Assembly: GCF_037126465.1 (NCBI RefSeq)
Contig: NC_088201.1
Span: 27,140,550 to 27,204,549 of the forward strand
Direction of reading: 5' to 3'
Source of the DNA: Ornithodoros turicata
Taxonomy: Eukaryota > Arthropoda > Arachnida > Ixodida > Argasidae
DNA length: 64,000 bases
The position numbers and the translations under genes are program-made. Below the pieces are notes generated by a model. It made no database searches, was not told the DNA's origin, and saw only the letters and a program-made list of their open reading frames with translations. Within the stretch, counting starts at the first letter, position 1. Every line of letters starts with the position of its first letter. Of this stretch, positions 22,276 through 34,081 are shown piece by piece.

Positions 22276-22716
22276 ACATTACATTCAAAAGGCTTACGTC
22301 CCCTCCGTCGTCAGATTGGAGGTCATGTCTGTATCATTGCATGACATATCACTACGTCAGTATTGTATGGAGGGGCGCGTGCTGTGCTATGATTGTTCCG
22401 AGTGTGGGAGCTCACTGTCCTCTCGCTCCCCATGCACCACGCGTTATTTCTACGCCTAAGTGACCATAGACATAACGACGCGCACAAAATATCAGAGTAG
22501 TTACAAATGTAGTTAAACAGCTACATCTACAGTTACAGCTACAAGTTTTTAGTAATTGAACTATAACTACTAACTAAAAACATCCTAGGAGTTGCAAAGT
22601 AGTTTTAACTAGTGCGGCAGTGATGTGCTTGTAATTAAACTACGATTTGACGCAGTAGTTAGTAGTTATAGTTCAATTACTAAAAAGCGTAGTTAGAGCA
22701 CATCTCTGGTAGTTAC

Positions 22717-23549
22717 TACTTGAGGCGATATATTGCTCAGGTGGCTAAGTATTCGCTATCTTGTCAGGAATTCTTTGTCGCGAGGCAATATCTTGCATAT
22801 TTTCGCCGTTTGCAACAGTTGTATTTTGCTCTCGCAGAGCAATATGTAGTTTACTGCATTATACTTTTACACTACAGAAGAGATCGAAAGGTTCTCTGAG
22901 ATTATCGGCAATAGTCTAAATCTTGGCATCCATATCTTACATCTGCCGAGCAGTTTTTATGGAACACGATAGCTTGTAGGTGCTAATTAAGCTTTTGAAT
23001 TTATTTCCATTACAGCTAGGAATAAGCTTTTCGCTTTAATATAGCATAAAGCGAATATAAGCGAATAAGCAGGAATAAGTGTTTTGATGCTTTTATTGCA
23101 TCAAGTATCAGGTTAAAAGAAACAATCACATCCGATATTTTGTCCACTTTCGTATTCCGTTCGTTTTTGAAAATATGCCCCCGCCCTTAATAGTTAGTCG
23201 AGAGAGCGGATTTCCAGGCATATTTCATCGGGAGACGTGCAGATGCTGCCTTTCGATTTCGAAGCACGAATCAGGTCAAGGGGACCCATTAGCGCCCTAT
23301 GTTAGAGCCCTTTTTGCCTTTTTTTTTCCTCTCTCTCTCTCTCTCTCGCGATTAGTGCCTTTTTTTTAGAAAAAAAAGGGTGCCGTTAAGTGCCTAAACG
23401 GGTGCTTTACTTGCTATTTCGTGTATATTTCAGTTTTTGCAACGCAAACAAAAAAAGTTTGTAACAGTGAAGGACACGTTTCGCCGCGCTACATCACAGC
23501 GTGTTATGAGAGTGTTATCACGAGTGTTACCACGCGCTATAACACTCGC
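22717..23549. other. Unassigned spacer with a (TC)n tract
   Basis: A TC run lies near 23330-23347. It is followed by a T/A homopolymer hairpin and GTGCCTAAACGG motifs like those near 17400. No gene is visible. Confidence 0.4.
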
Positions 23550-23712
23550 ATGGAAATTCGGTTGAAGAAGTACCTTTCTTCAGAGTACAAGTTACTCGGA
23601 AAAAGTATTAAATTACTGTTACAGATACACGTTTTAGAGAGTGTAATTAGTTTACACAAAAGTAATTGCTTACAGTAACTCATTACTTCTAATTAGTTAC
23701 TTTACAGCTCTG
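23550..23712. mobile_element. One-ended hAT-like terminus
   Basis: AGTTACT, GTAATTAGT and GTAACTCATTAC motifs crowd towards an end reading TTACAGCTCTG at 23712. The style resembles the hAT ends at 22708 and 45944. The opposite end and a target duplication were not found. Confidence 0.4.
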
Positions 23713-24151
23713 GTGGTGACTATCCTTCTCCCGACGATATTCCTCGCGAGTACCAGTGTTCGTATACAGGCACGCGCAATCAAATCGGTCGACGTCGCGA
23801 TGTCGTTCTCGGCATGTAGGACAATTCGTAGTGACAGGCGACAAAATTCACGCCGGAACACATTGAAATGATGCTTGTTTTCTACCATCTTCATGCTTTC
23901 AATAAGAAGACGTGTGCACGGTGCTTGTAGTTGAATTCGAAAAGAAAGATTGCTATGCAATCAAAACGGTTTTGTGGACGCCTAAATCTCCATACTATTT
24001 CTATTTCTCTCTCTCTCGCTGACTGTGTGGAACCTTTGCTCTGGCAACCGAATAATGACTTCAGAAGTTATAATACGGGCGTATAATTTCTGAGCGGTAA
24101 TTGTCACAGAAGTGCACGCGATAGATTGGTAATGTTACCGTAAAGCAACCA
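23713..24151. other. Unassigned spacer
   Basis: Nothing is supportable here beyond a short (TC)n run near 24003-24018. Confidence 0.4.
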
Positions 24152-24153
24152 AT

Positions 24154-25630
24154 CCCCAACAACACAAGGCTGTCCTATGGATATCCGATGTACGTCAGGA
24201 GCTGGATGTTGGGATAACCTGGGGATAACGAGTTTCGTCCGATATATGTACGCTCACAGGTCCGAGTGAGAGAAAGAAGGACTCCTTTTTGACGTCCGAC
24301 AGACATCCACCCCAACAACAAACGGCTGTCCTAGGGATATCCGATATACGTCTGAAGCTGGATGTTGGGACATCCTGGGGATAACGAGTTTCGGCCATTA
24401 TATGTACGGTCACATGTCCAGTCGAGAGAAAGAGGGAGTCCTCTGGGACGTCCGACAGATATCCATAGGGACGTTAAGCGGAAGGGACGTTTTGTGGACA
24501 TTTCTTCCACCTAATGCTCCTAATAAACTAGGCATAATATATTCCTAATTATAAAGCACACACGCTGTATCACTAATGTGAATAATTTAAGTAATCAGAC
24601 AAAATTGTTGGACTACATTAAATTAATATGGTTAAGATGGCAGCTCCCTCTCCCCACATGCATTCTGTATGGCGCATATTTGAAGCTTATTTTAGTGCAA
24701 TTGGTCTTACTCGAAAGGGGACGACAAGATCTGTAACATGTGGGGCCCTGAATTTTGAAATTGTTCTCAGTTATTTTATGATCAAAGCCGTCACGTGAGT
24801 ATGACGTCCCCAATGGACAAAGTGGAGCGGAGGACTGCGCCGTTGCTGGGAATGCAGAGAGGTGTTTTTGTCTATGAGTGTACTGAACAGAAGGCTACGT
24901 CGTGATACCTGTGTTTATATTGACGCTACTCTGCATTTTAGTCTACATAACGCGTGATTGCTACTCAAAAACATCATAATGGACAAATGCTAGCACGCAA
25001 CAATCAACTATCGCGCAAACAGGCATGCGCAAGTCATGTGCGGCATTGCTCTTATGCACGTCACGCGAGAGCTCGCTGCGGCCTTTACTCGGGACCAACT
25101 GCGGCATAGAAAAATGTCGATTATAAATCGTGCGATACGATTTCTTCTGAAATATTTTGCACAGTTGTTGTGAGGAGTATTAGAAATCATAAGGCCTATG
25201 TTTTCGACCGGACTGTCACTTTTTAAGCGCTAGAATCACACAGACTGAAAAAAAGAAAAAGAGAGAGAGAAAAGAAAAACGATGTCAGTGGCGAACAGCG
25301 TAGAACACTGGATGTCTCTCGGACGTCCCAGAGTGCTCCTTTCTCTACTTGGACCTGTGAGCGGACATATATATTGGACGAAAGTCGTTATCCCCAGGAT
25401 ATTCCAACATCCAGCTATAGATGTACATCGGATATCCTTAGGACTGCCATGTGTTGTTAAGGCATAGACGACCGTGTAAGTCCGTTTATGGATATCCTGA
25501 CGATATCATTTCCGCGCTTTATTTTTTTCATCCAAGCTGGATATCAGAGGGATATCCACCAGACAGACGAATCCGACCACGGACGTTAGGACATTAATCG
25601 TACGTCCAGTGGATATTCAGTGTTGTTGGG
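24154..25630. mobile_element. DNA transposon with CCCCAACAACAC ends and repeated GGATATCC/GACGTCC motifs
   Basis: CCCCAACAACAC at 24154 and its reverse complement ending at 25630 are perfect termini. AT on both sides (24152-24153 and 25631-25632) suggests a 2-bp target duplication. The left 330 bp contain two tandem copies of a roughly 150-bp module with GGATATCCGAT, GGATGTTGGGA and CCTGGGGATAACGAG. The right end carries inverted versions. Two-bp AT duplications fit ISL2EU-type elements as I remember them. No transposase is recognisable in the middle. Confidence 0.65.
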
Positions 25631-25633
25631 GAT

Positions 25634-26637
25634 GCTGACAACCAACGGCTTCACTCGTACTGCTGGTAGTGCAATATTGACCTTGCCTATTCCGAGAAAA
25701 TTCTTGCCTTTTTGGGCTTCTTTTAGTGCGTTTTTTAGTGCTCTAGTAGAGAGAACAGTATACGAAACAGCGGTATACTTCTCGAGTAACGCTCATGTCT
25801 ACACGAAGTGATGGGTATTTCTCGTCTCTCACCCATATCTGAAAGACGCCTCTAATGACACGGTGGTTATGAGCAATCGCTCCGCGTTCGCTACACGGGA
25901 GTTGATCAGTTGTCTGAGGCACCTGTGAACGGCGCTTGCGACATCGGTCACGGTCACGCGTGGCGTGACACCGGATGCTGGGTTTAACCTTCAGATTATT
26001 CTTCCATGTGAAGGGAAAGCCCAGGGAGCCGCCGGGGATTGCCCATGCTTCCTCCTATCACACTCCTCCGGGGACATGGTTCGGCATACTTTCGGGTTTG
26101 TGTGTTTTTGGTCAGCACGGCCTGTCGAAAACACGAAAGATCCCAGACTTGTACATAACATAAATACTATTACTAAAGGTACTCCATCTTTATTACTTTG
26201 GTATCTTACAAATATTTTTAAACATCACCATTCATTATCTAACTTAAATACTTCCTTTCATTTTTTTCTGAACCAGGAAGGTCGAGACAAAGTTGAACGT
26301 CGTGTGTTTTTAACACAATATTGTGTGCGTTTCGGCTGTGCACTATGCCACTTGATCTAAGATATTCCGGGCTACCCCCGTCCATCTGCGGAAAGGGGCA
26401 TAGTCTGCAGACGCGACCTCATGTTGTGTTGGCCAGAAGGGCGTGTGTGTGAATGTTCGGTGTCTGTAGAAGCCAAGAGAGAGGACCGGTGTCTCATAGA
26501 ATCATACCGAGCGAGGATGGCTCCAAATGATAATAATTGAAACGAGCTTTTGGTTGAAACAATAGAGTGCAGTTTAAGGTGACTTGCTTGCTTACGTTCG
26601 TTTTGTCTGGCTGTTCCTTCTCCGAGCACGGCATCGG
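25634..26637. other. Unassigned spacer
   Basis: The longest frame is 131 codons on the plus strand at 25965-26360, with no domain signature. I cannot support a gene. Confidence 0.4.
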
Positions 26638-26645
26638 GTATCTGC

Positions 26646-27447
26646 TAGGGATCGAACGATATCGATATTTTGGCTGCGATATTATCGATGATTTTAAAAT
26701 ATCGATATTGCATCAATATAGATATCATTATGCATGCTGATAGAAATGACAGTAATTCGGCGGCTTCGCGCGGACAGGATATGGAAGGAGCGGGTCAACG
26801 AGTTTATTAAGCAAAACTTGACGACTTTTTTCCCTCTCTCCATCTTGATTTGGTTTGGCAACACGATGCAGATATTTCCTGTAAAGATGTGATGCACGTT
26901 AGGGGAAAAGTTTGTTAGTTTCTAAAACTGCATGGATCGTCTGGGGCTGCGTTTCATGGCGAATGACGTATTGGAATGTTCAGAACGAGTTCACCGAGCG
27001 CGCAACGTACACGGCGGTCGAAACCGAGGATTTTTTGTTGCTGGCGTGGCTCCGTATTTGCAAACATCCATTCCTCGAGGAACAAGGAGGCAGGCAAACA
27101 GGTGCGGATCCGAAGAGGATGGCATCCTCTGCACTCACCTAAATTCTTGCACTAATTATTCCCCAATCTCTGTCACGATAATTGAGGACCCTCATTGGTC
27201 CTGGTAATGCACATTGTTAGTCGCCGTCTTCATCACGTGCCTCAACGGTAATACGCATGGAAGATAATAAAACAAGGGCAACTTTTTTCAGTTCTCCAAG
27301 TAATTGAGTGACCGCTTTTCAAACATCGATATTTCTTTTTAAAATACTGATATATCGATAAAATATCGATATTTTAATCGATTTTATGATTTTTTTACTA
27401 CGTTTATATCTATCGATATCGACAATTTCGATATTTTTGCATCCCTA
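26646..27447. mobile_element. hAT-like element with ATCGATAT-rich ends
   Basis: The left end is TAGGGATCGAACGATATCG and the right end, inverted, is TAGGGATGCAAAAATATCG. The 8-bp flanks GTATCTGC (26638-26645) and ATATCTGC (27448-27455) differ at one base. Both subterminal regions are dense in ATCGATATT. The 802-bp length and absence of a transposase make it nonautonomous. Confidence 0.82.
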
Positions 27448-27455
27448 ATATCTGC

Positions 27456-29740
27456 ACGAGCGACATTCTCGGCCCAGATGTCCGCGAAGGAAAGCGAGGA
27501 GGAGCATGGACTAAGAAGATATCGTGGGAGAGTACCCGAAGAGACATATTGTAACGTGACAGTATCATGAAAGTAACGAGTTGGGCTTTGATGAGTATTT
27601 AGTACTGTGTACTGAAATACTTTTCAAGGTTGAGTATGTCGTACTTTACCAAGTTACTTTTTTGCTTGGTACTCAGTAACTTAGCTTACATTTTTTGTTG
27701 GGTATCTTACACAAGTCTCGTAGTCTCCGACCTGTATATGCTTAATTTCCTTCTCTCCAGAAGTGTAATGAGGCTTTTAGAACTTTTTCTGACTTCGCAA
27801 ATGATGTAATGATGTGGAAAATATTGCTTATCTCATTTCAATTGCGAAACTGTCTCAAAATCAAATGATGTATTTGCAGTCACCCTTTAAGGAGGAAGCA
27901 GACGCACTGCAGCGATGTGGTCTATGTCGACTTAGACTTCGTAACTCTGGCTCGGGGCTTTACTGCACCCGTACGGGATTAAATCCGTAAGACTACACTT
28001 GAACAAAATAACTTTTAGATACTCGTAGTCGGCCCTTAAATCCTGGGGAAAGGCATGGCACGAGTGAGGCCTCATCTATAATGTAAAGCAGATTCCTTCG
28101 GTGACTTCAGTTTCCTCTCCGTGAAGATTCCCCCGTGTGATGCATAAGTACATACTCGGGGTTCCTCCCGACGTTGCTCTTGCCGCATCTCCAGCTGACG
28201 TGAAAACTAGTCAAGCTGGTTATTTGCTGTGTTGCTCCTATTCCTGTCGTCGTTGTCCACGAGAAATTCGAGGCGTGCATCCAAGGAAATGTTCTGACAA
28301 ATCCTAGAATGCAATTCACTGCAAGAAAGGCATATTATAGATAAAAAAAAAAAGAACGTGCAGAACCTTGCCATTCACATGATTGAACCTATAAAGCCTC
28401 TGGTCGAGAGAAGGCCTTTGCTTCAGTCTATGCGTCCACCGGATCGCAGGGTTCTTTTCGACATTATCGAGCCTATGCGACGTGCTAATAAAAATGATTA
28501 TCTACAGCTATACAAGCAGAATGAAGTAGTTGAAGAATTGGCACGGCAATGACAATACCGGGGATAATAAACAGATAATGCTCGCATCCTCGGGTTTGAA
28601 GAGACGTAGGGTCGAAACGGGCAAATTGTGAAAATGGACGGCTTTAATGGGCGGGTTGGACCGATACACCAGAATCGGGCAGCGCACCGGGAAACCTTGA
28701 AGCGTCGTTGCTACCCTGCATTCTCGTTGGGAGCGTCGTGTTTATATTGAAATCTGAAGGTAAGCGAGCGCAATCAAGGTCTTAATAATATACGAACATT
28801 ATATACCTGTAGAAACAGTGGTGGGCACAGCAGGAACCGCTGGTATCAGTGCTTGCAGTGACCGTATTCATTAGGTACAATGTGTGACGTCCGTCGATTA
28901 GTCGCACTGTGAAAAGGAGGGAACACAACTGTGCGGGCTCTGGCATCATCACGGTTTTAATTGTCATGTTCGCAAGAAATGGCACAGCTCTGATACTGTT
29001 TCATCTACAGTGGGAAGACATTTAACGGGTTCATGGGACTCGACTCCCCCCCCCCCCCCCCCCACTCCATTTGCTCTACTTTCCGATCCGATCAACGTGG
29101 CTTGTGCGTGCCTTTTTCGCTGCTTCATTAATCGTGGCTAGACCTGGATGCAGTGAAGTCCGTTAAGGCTGTTATAGTAGATTTCTTTTAAACCTTTTTG
29201 CCAGATTGCTGCGATTACTGGGCTTCATGATGTAAGTGCGTAACACATTCAGCTAGACTAGATGGTACGAAAGAAAATTCCACGCGCTGTAGAAAGTTAA
29301 ATTCGATGGAAAATTTCGCATAATGACTTGACGGTGTCGCTGAAGCATTGGAGACGCAAATATGCGTCTTCCATAGGTAAATAACGCGTGCTTTGTCATT
29401 GAAATAATATCACCTGTTACTCGAGTATAGGAGATGCCCAAGAATGTCATCCCTGTACCCTACAAGATCATCGGTTTTCTCATTAGTATATCCTATTAAA
29501 CGATGAAAAGTGCTCTATTAAAATATCTGAAATATGGTTCCTGTTCCTGGAAACAAAATCACTGCACTGTAAGCTGTTCAAATCCTCCGAGCATGAGAAC
29601 CCCTGAATGCTCGTGCTAACGTTCCTAAGCTCCACACCAACTTTTGAATGTCGTCATATAGTGATAAGTAAGCAATGATACGAATACATTAGCATCAATT
29701 TTAAACGACATTATCAGCATGCTGAGAGCGCATGCGCAGC
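27456..29740. other. Unassigned spacer with a poly(C) tract
   Basis: A run of about 18 C lies at 29046-29063. GTACTTTACCAAGTTAC-type text at 27560-27700 resembles hAT termini but has no partner end. A 64-codon plus-strand frame at 28358-28552 follows a possible splice acceptor (GTGCAG) but has no known motif. No gene is supported. Confidence 0.4.
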
Positions 29741-29748
29741 ATCGGGCA

Positions 29749-29872
29749 ATTTTGGCTCTGTTCCCCGCAACTTAGGGTGATGGGGCAGTTAAACAGAGAA
29801 GCACAAACACAAATTTTGCTCTGTTCCCCGCAACAGTGGATGAGGCAGTTAAACAGAGAAGCACAAACACAA
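29749..29872. repeat. Tandem duplication of about 62 bp
   Basis: The phrase GCTCTGTTCCCCGCAAC, followed by GGGCAGTTAAACAGAGAAGC or GAGGCAGTTAAACAGAGAAG, occurs twice in succession with small indels. Confidence 0.8.
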
Positions 29873-29894
29873 CGACCAGTTGCATACTTCAATT

Positions 29895-30055
29895 GAATGA
29901 TGGCGGTTGAAGAAAAGGCACCAGCAGTAGCTTGGTACGTTGAAGAGTGGGCAGCTAGCATGCTGTGTAATAGGTAGCATCTCTGACCGGCAATCAGAGG
30001 GTGTCGGTCCGAATCCCACTTCTGGTGCCTTTTCTTCAACTGCCATTATTCATTC
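29895..30055 (+). repeat. Foldback repeat enclosing a tRNA-like sequence
   Basis: Inverted arms of about 30 bp (29895-29924 and 30022-30055, sharing TTGAAGAAAAGGCACCAG) enclose a tRNA-like core. It has GGTAGCATCTCTGA, a 6-bp anticodon stem CTCTGA/TCAGAG around the loop CCGGCAA, and GGTCCGAATCCC as a B box. The anticodon would be GGC (Ala). The 5' half folds poorly, so this is more likely a tRNA-derived SINE or MITE than a working tRNA gene. Confidence 0.55.
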
Positions 30056-30964
30056 GCAAAGTTTGGTAGCCAGTGAAGTGGAGCACACATCAGACTGAGG
30101 GCAGCAAAACACTTAACACCATCAACGAAGACACGACAAGTCCGTGTTTTCTGTGGGCACTCCATTTCGATTAATTATGACCAGCCCTCCGTCGTCACTG
30201 ACTTCAATCATCTGATCTATGTTAACAACTGTGAAAATGTCAACGGCATTTTGTTTTTATTTATATGTGTGTGTGTGTGTTCCTAGTTTTATTTTGGACA
30301 CTGTCTTCACGATGGAAGATTTTGATCGACAAACGAGGACCTTACAGGCGCGTCGCCGTTTTCTCTCACATCTATACTGATGTGTGATAGACGGCGTTCA
30401 GCACGTTGGCGAGACACTAGTAGTGCGCTGAGCGACGTCTCATGGCCCTCTACACTGTCCAGTTCCCGGTGCCCGTCAAATTCCTGTCAACATATTTCCC
30501 GATTAGTTGGTCACGAACGGTAGGTAGTCATCAGAAATACGAGGATATTGTGCGAGTGACCTTAAACGGTTAATGAAGGACATTAAAAAGTATCCTAATG
30601 ATAAATTAGAGACCTACCTTAATCACGTGACTCGGGAAACGCCAGATAATGGGGTGATCGCAAACATGCGGGTCTGCTGGGGAATTGTTTACGTGACCGT
30701 GACTTTATAGTGCTATATGTGTGTTTTTTCTTTTGCCCAGTACTGGCGGTTTTATGGTTTTTACCGATTTTAATCATTTATAGTTTCATTTTCCAATACG
30801 AGTTCACGAATGGCAAGGTACGTGAGTGATTTCCAGTACAGCATTCTACAGTTGACACTTACAGATGAGCTTATAAGCGTTGAAACCGGATACTTTTTTG
30901 AATCACCAAAATATTGCGGGTTGTGTCTATGCTTAGTGCAGGCCTCATAAGGCAGACCAGCATG
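30056..30964. other. Unassigned spacer with a short (TG)n tract
   Basis: A TG run lies near 30266-30280. I see no gene or terminal repeat. Confidence 0.4.
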
Positions 30965-30972
30965 TCCTAGAA

Positions 30973-31306
30973 CAGTGGTTCCCAAAGTGTGGTCCGCTGA
31001 CCCTCGGGGTCCCCCAGAGTGTTCGTGGGTGTCCGCGACGATCGAAGACAGCCCGAAGACCGTTTTGGCGAGTGCTGGTCACATCATCTCTGAGGGGGAC
31101 GATATTGATGTATGATACTAAAGAAGGCAGAAATATACTACCTTCTCGTTTCCTGCATGGCGGTGCCCTGTTTGTTTGTTTGTTTGTTTTCATTTTCTTT
31201 CTTCACGTCCCTTATTTATCTCAACATGAATCGTACTTAACTGCGGTCCCCGAATGGATTCAGTGGTTTTGGGGGTCCGACAAAACGAGAAGTTTGGGAA
31301 ACGCTG
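30973..31306. mobile_element. hAT MITE, left boundary copy
   Basis: It starts CAGTGGTTCCCAAAGTGTGG and ends TTTGGGAAACGCTG. It shares its whole length with the copy at 33760, and its ends with the MITE at 9737. Its own flanks, TCCTAGAA and CACTAGGG, share only CTAG. Confidence 0.85.
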
Positions 31307-31685
31307 CACTAGGGCACCTTCAAAAGGGGTAGTGCAATCAGGAAATTTTCAGCCTCCAGCAAAAGGATGTCCACGATCAACACCGTACAAAAGCATGGCT
31401 CAGGTTGTTGACGAATTTCATCACAAGACTCCGCTTCGGTACCGTGCACTCTACCTTGACACTGTGCTACTCCAGACAACATTACCTGGGACCCCACGCC
31501 TTGTCATTGGCAGTGTGCCTCCCGCAAAGAGCAGCTACACCAAAAGCAAGGCAAAACGTAGCACTCCAAAGGCTCCAAGGATGGGGTACCAAGAGCTAGA
31601 CCACAATCAAAGCAGGAAGGGTCTTGTGTTGCCAGCTGCAGGATGGGACAAGCGCAAGCTTGTCCACATCACATTTCAAAAATAG
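31254..31685 (+). other. Open frame of unknown meaning between the two MITEs
   Basis: The frame begins inside the left MITE and runs 143 codons. Its latter part is lysine-rich and includes VPPAKSSYTKSKAKR. I recognise no domain. It could be a remnant of a captured gene, but the evidence for coding is weak. Confidence 0.2.
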
Positions 31686-31689
31686 TACT

Positions 31690-33700
31690 GCACTCGCCCT
31701 AAAAACGAAGAGCAGGCATGCACTACGTTGTCTCCCTCCACGGCTATCATTAGAACGCCTAAGGGAGACGGATGTTTCGAGCTTGTTGGCTCTCATCGGC
31801 ACAGCGTCTTCAAGGGTCTTCCAATGTAACAGAGGCCTTCGTCACCACACTTTCCGTCATGGTTGCTCTGCAAAAGGAGCAAGAAAAGAGACACGCAGAA
31901 CCGGGCGTAGTCCGTCTGTGCTCAAGAAGGGTATCCGTGGATTGGGTGCCCATCGTCCAAGTGCCAGGTCTTCGCATGTATTGGCATCGGAGCGGAAGAC
32001 AAGCCACACAGACTGGCTCCCTCTAACGTTTCACACGGACTAAACTAAAGCTACATAGATGCCAACTCTGGAGCAATATGATCTCTAGATTAATATATGT
32101 GCTGGACGTCACCATGCAACGAACGAATACTCGCGGAAAGTTGCGAACGTGACAACGGCACACTCTACTTGGCCACCTAAAAGTGAAGCACATACGTACC
32201 TCAGCTCTTTCTCTATGAAGAGCGCGACGAACCCCTGCTCGAACAAGATTTAGCACTTCTGCTACACTACGGATGCGGCCACCCTGTGCTGCAATGCAGC
32301 AAGAAATCCACACCTGAAGGGAGAGTGTATTGGCATCAAACTCCAGCAACATTCTGAACACCAACTGAAGAGAGTGTATTGGCATCAAATGGAAGGCCGG
32401 CCACAGGGGCAGGCTTCCTGTAGCATCTCAAACAGACTCGAACAACATTCTGAATACCAACTCTCGCCCAGCGACTAAGGCTGTTCAGAGATAGCTATAC
32501 GTGTCCGTTTCGCCATGCAACAGTCCATGCCACTGGAAAGCTGCAAGTTGGTAGCTCATAGGTTGACATGGAACTTGCTATTGTCCACCCTGAAAAGGAT
32601 GTCAGAGGTCATCCAGCGACGGTGAAACTCAACTGCTCCAAGCACCGCACGCTCCCTACAAAGAACTTTGAGAATTACCGAAAGAATAAAATTCTTTCCC
32701 GGAACAGCACCGCAAGCGGTACTGCCCCGTCGACCTTTTTATCGGCCTTACCAGTCAAAGACACGGCCCACCCAGGGGCGGACCGCATTATCAAGGGGCC
32801 CTAAGCTTCTCCATATATGAAGGACCGGCTCCCTTTCGCATCCCTCCACCGCGAAAGATCTGGCCCCAAATGCGAAAGATCAATACGCGGATTTCAAGGG
32901 AGACCAGAGGATACCGAATTACCGAAAGAATAAAATTCTTTCCCGGAACAGCAGCGCAAGCGGTACTGCCCCGTCGACCGAATTACCGAAGGTGTGTATT
33001 GTCATCAAGCAGGAGAGCTACCTATGGAGGTAGTCCGAATTACCAAAGGAAGGAATCTGTATTGGCATCAGAGCGGAAGACCTGCCACACAGAGTAAAGG
33101 AAGGAAGGAAGAGTTAATCGCTCAAGAACAAAGAGCACCTGCGCCTTTCCCGAGCCCGGCTAGAGACGGGGGTAGAAGAAGAAGAACAACAACATTCCCG
33201 GTGTGCGCCGTAAATCATAACCGAAGCAGAGGACGGAGCAGTGTCCTTCAAAGCTCCCATGCCGCTTTGCGCCGCGCGCTTGGTGGAGCGCGCATCGTTG
33301 TAAAAATCGTATATTCCTAAATTTTTGACACTTCACTCGGAGCTGAGCAGCGCCACTTGTTTGACGTTAAACAACAGGAAGAGACAAAGAAGAAACAACC
33401 TGAGGCAGTGGAAGCTGAAAGAGGAAGACGAGGGCAAGGAAGAACGGAAGATGCGAGTCCATAGAGCTCGCCGTCTCCCAAGGCATACAAGACGATGTCC
33501 CAAAAAGTAGATGCTCTTGTAGTCTGTGCTGCCATACAACAAGCTTCTAAAATGCTTGGCATAGCTGTGCATATTAGCAGTCCCTCGTGAACTCCTTTTT
33601 ACAAGAGCATTGTGCTTTTGTCAAACAATGATATTCCGTCTGCTCTCGTAGGGTACTGATGTCTTGTAAGGATCTGTGCAAATCGTGACTGCATGTCATT
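31690..33700. repeat. Mosaic of short repeats inside the putative composite element
   Basis: A 38-bp phrase containing ATTGGCATCRGAGCGGAAG occurs at 31977-32014 and 33057-33095. Shortened versions containing GTGTATTGGCATCAA lie near 32330, 32372 and, more diverged, 32995. The dispersed repeat described at 21205 is present at 32694-32911 and in part at 32930-32981. No intact gene is visible. Confidence 0.6.
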
Positions 33701-33759
33701 ATCGCGCTGTTTCACCTTGACTTTGCTTGTATCAGGGCAATGGACATCAAATCATACCA

Positions 33760-34081
33760 CAGTGGTTCCCAAAGTGTGGTCCGCGGACTCCCGGGGGTCC
33801 CCGAGAGTGTTCGTGGGGGTCCGCGACGATCGAAGACAGCCCGAAGACCGTTTTGGCGAGTGCTAGTCACGTAATCTCTGATGGGGACGATATATGATAC
33901 TAAAGAAGGCAGAAATATACTACCTTCTCGTTTCCTGCATGACGGTGTCTTGTTTGTTTGTTTTTCCCTTTCTTTCTTCACGTCCTTTATTTATGTCAAC
34001 AAGACTCGTACTTAACAGGGGTCCTCGAATGGATTTAGTGATTTTGGGGGTCCGACACAACGAGAACTTTGGGAGACGCTG
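33760..34081. mobile_element. hAT MITE, right boundary copy
   Basis: It is in the same orientation as the copy at 30973 and highly similar, with a shortened GTTTGTTTGT microsatellite. It is flanked by TCATACCA on the left and TCCTAGAA on the right. Confidence 0.85.

Larger units (their letters stand above)
20592..22708. mobile_element. hAT element with a nested insertion, TSD GTAGTTAC
   Basis: The ends are CAGGGATGCGC and, inverted, CAGAGATGTGC. They are flanked by a perfect 8-bp duplication, GTAGTTAC, at 20584-20591 and 22709-22716. Both termini are packed with TAGTTA and AACTAC motifs (20600-20720 and 22495-22695). The interior is occupied by another transposon (20883-22275), leaving only about 0.7 kb of hAT sequence, so the copy is nonautonomous. 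Confidence 0.88.
30973..34081. mobile_element. Putative composite hAT transposon bounded by two MITEs
   Basis: Two directly repeated hAT MITEs lie at the ends (30973-31306 and 33760-34081). The 8 bp before the left copy (30965-30972) and the 8 bp after the right copy (34082-34089) are identical, TCCTAGAA. The inner flanks, CACTAGGG and TCATACCA, match neither each other nor the outer ones. This is the pattern expected if the outer ends moved the whole 3.1-kb block in one event. A chance match, helped by a CTAG target preference, remains possible. Confidence 0.5.

Noticed and set aside
27560..27720. hAT-like terminus rich in GTACTTTACC and AGTAACTTAG
   Set aside because: No partner end or target duplication could be found, so it was left within the unassigned spacer.
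29895..30055. Functional tRNA-Ala gene
   Set aside because: The 3' half is tRNA-like, but the acceptor and D-arm pairing is poor and the core sits in a foldback, so a tRNA-derived repeat is more likely.
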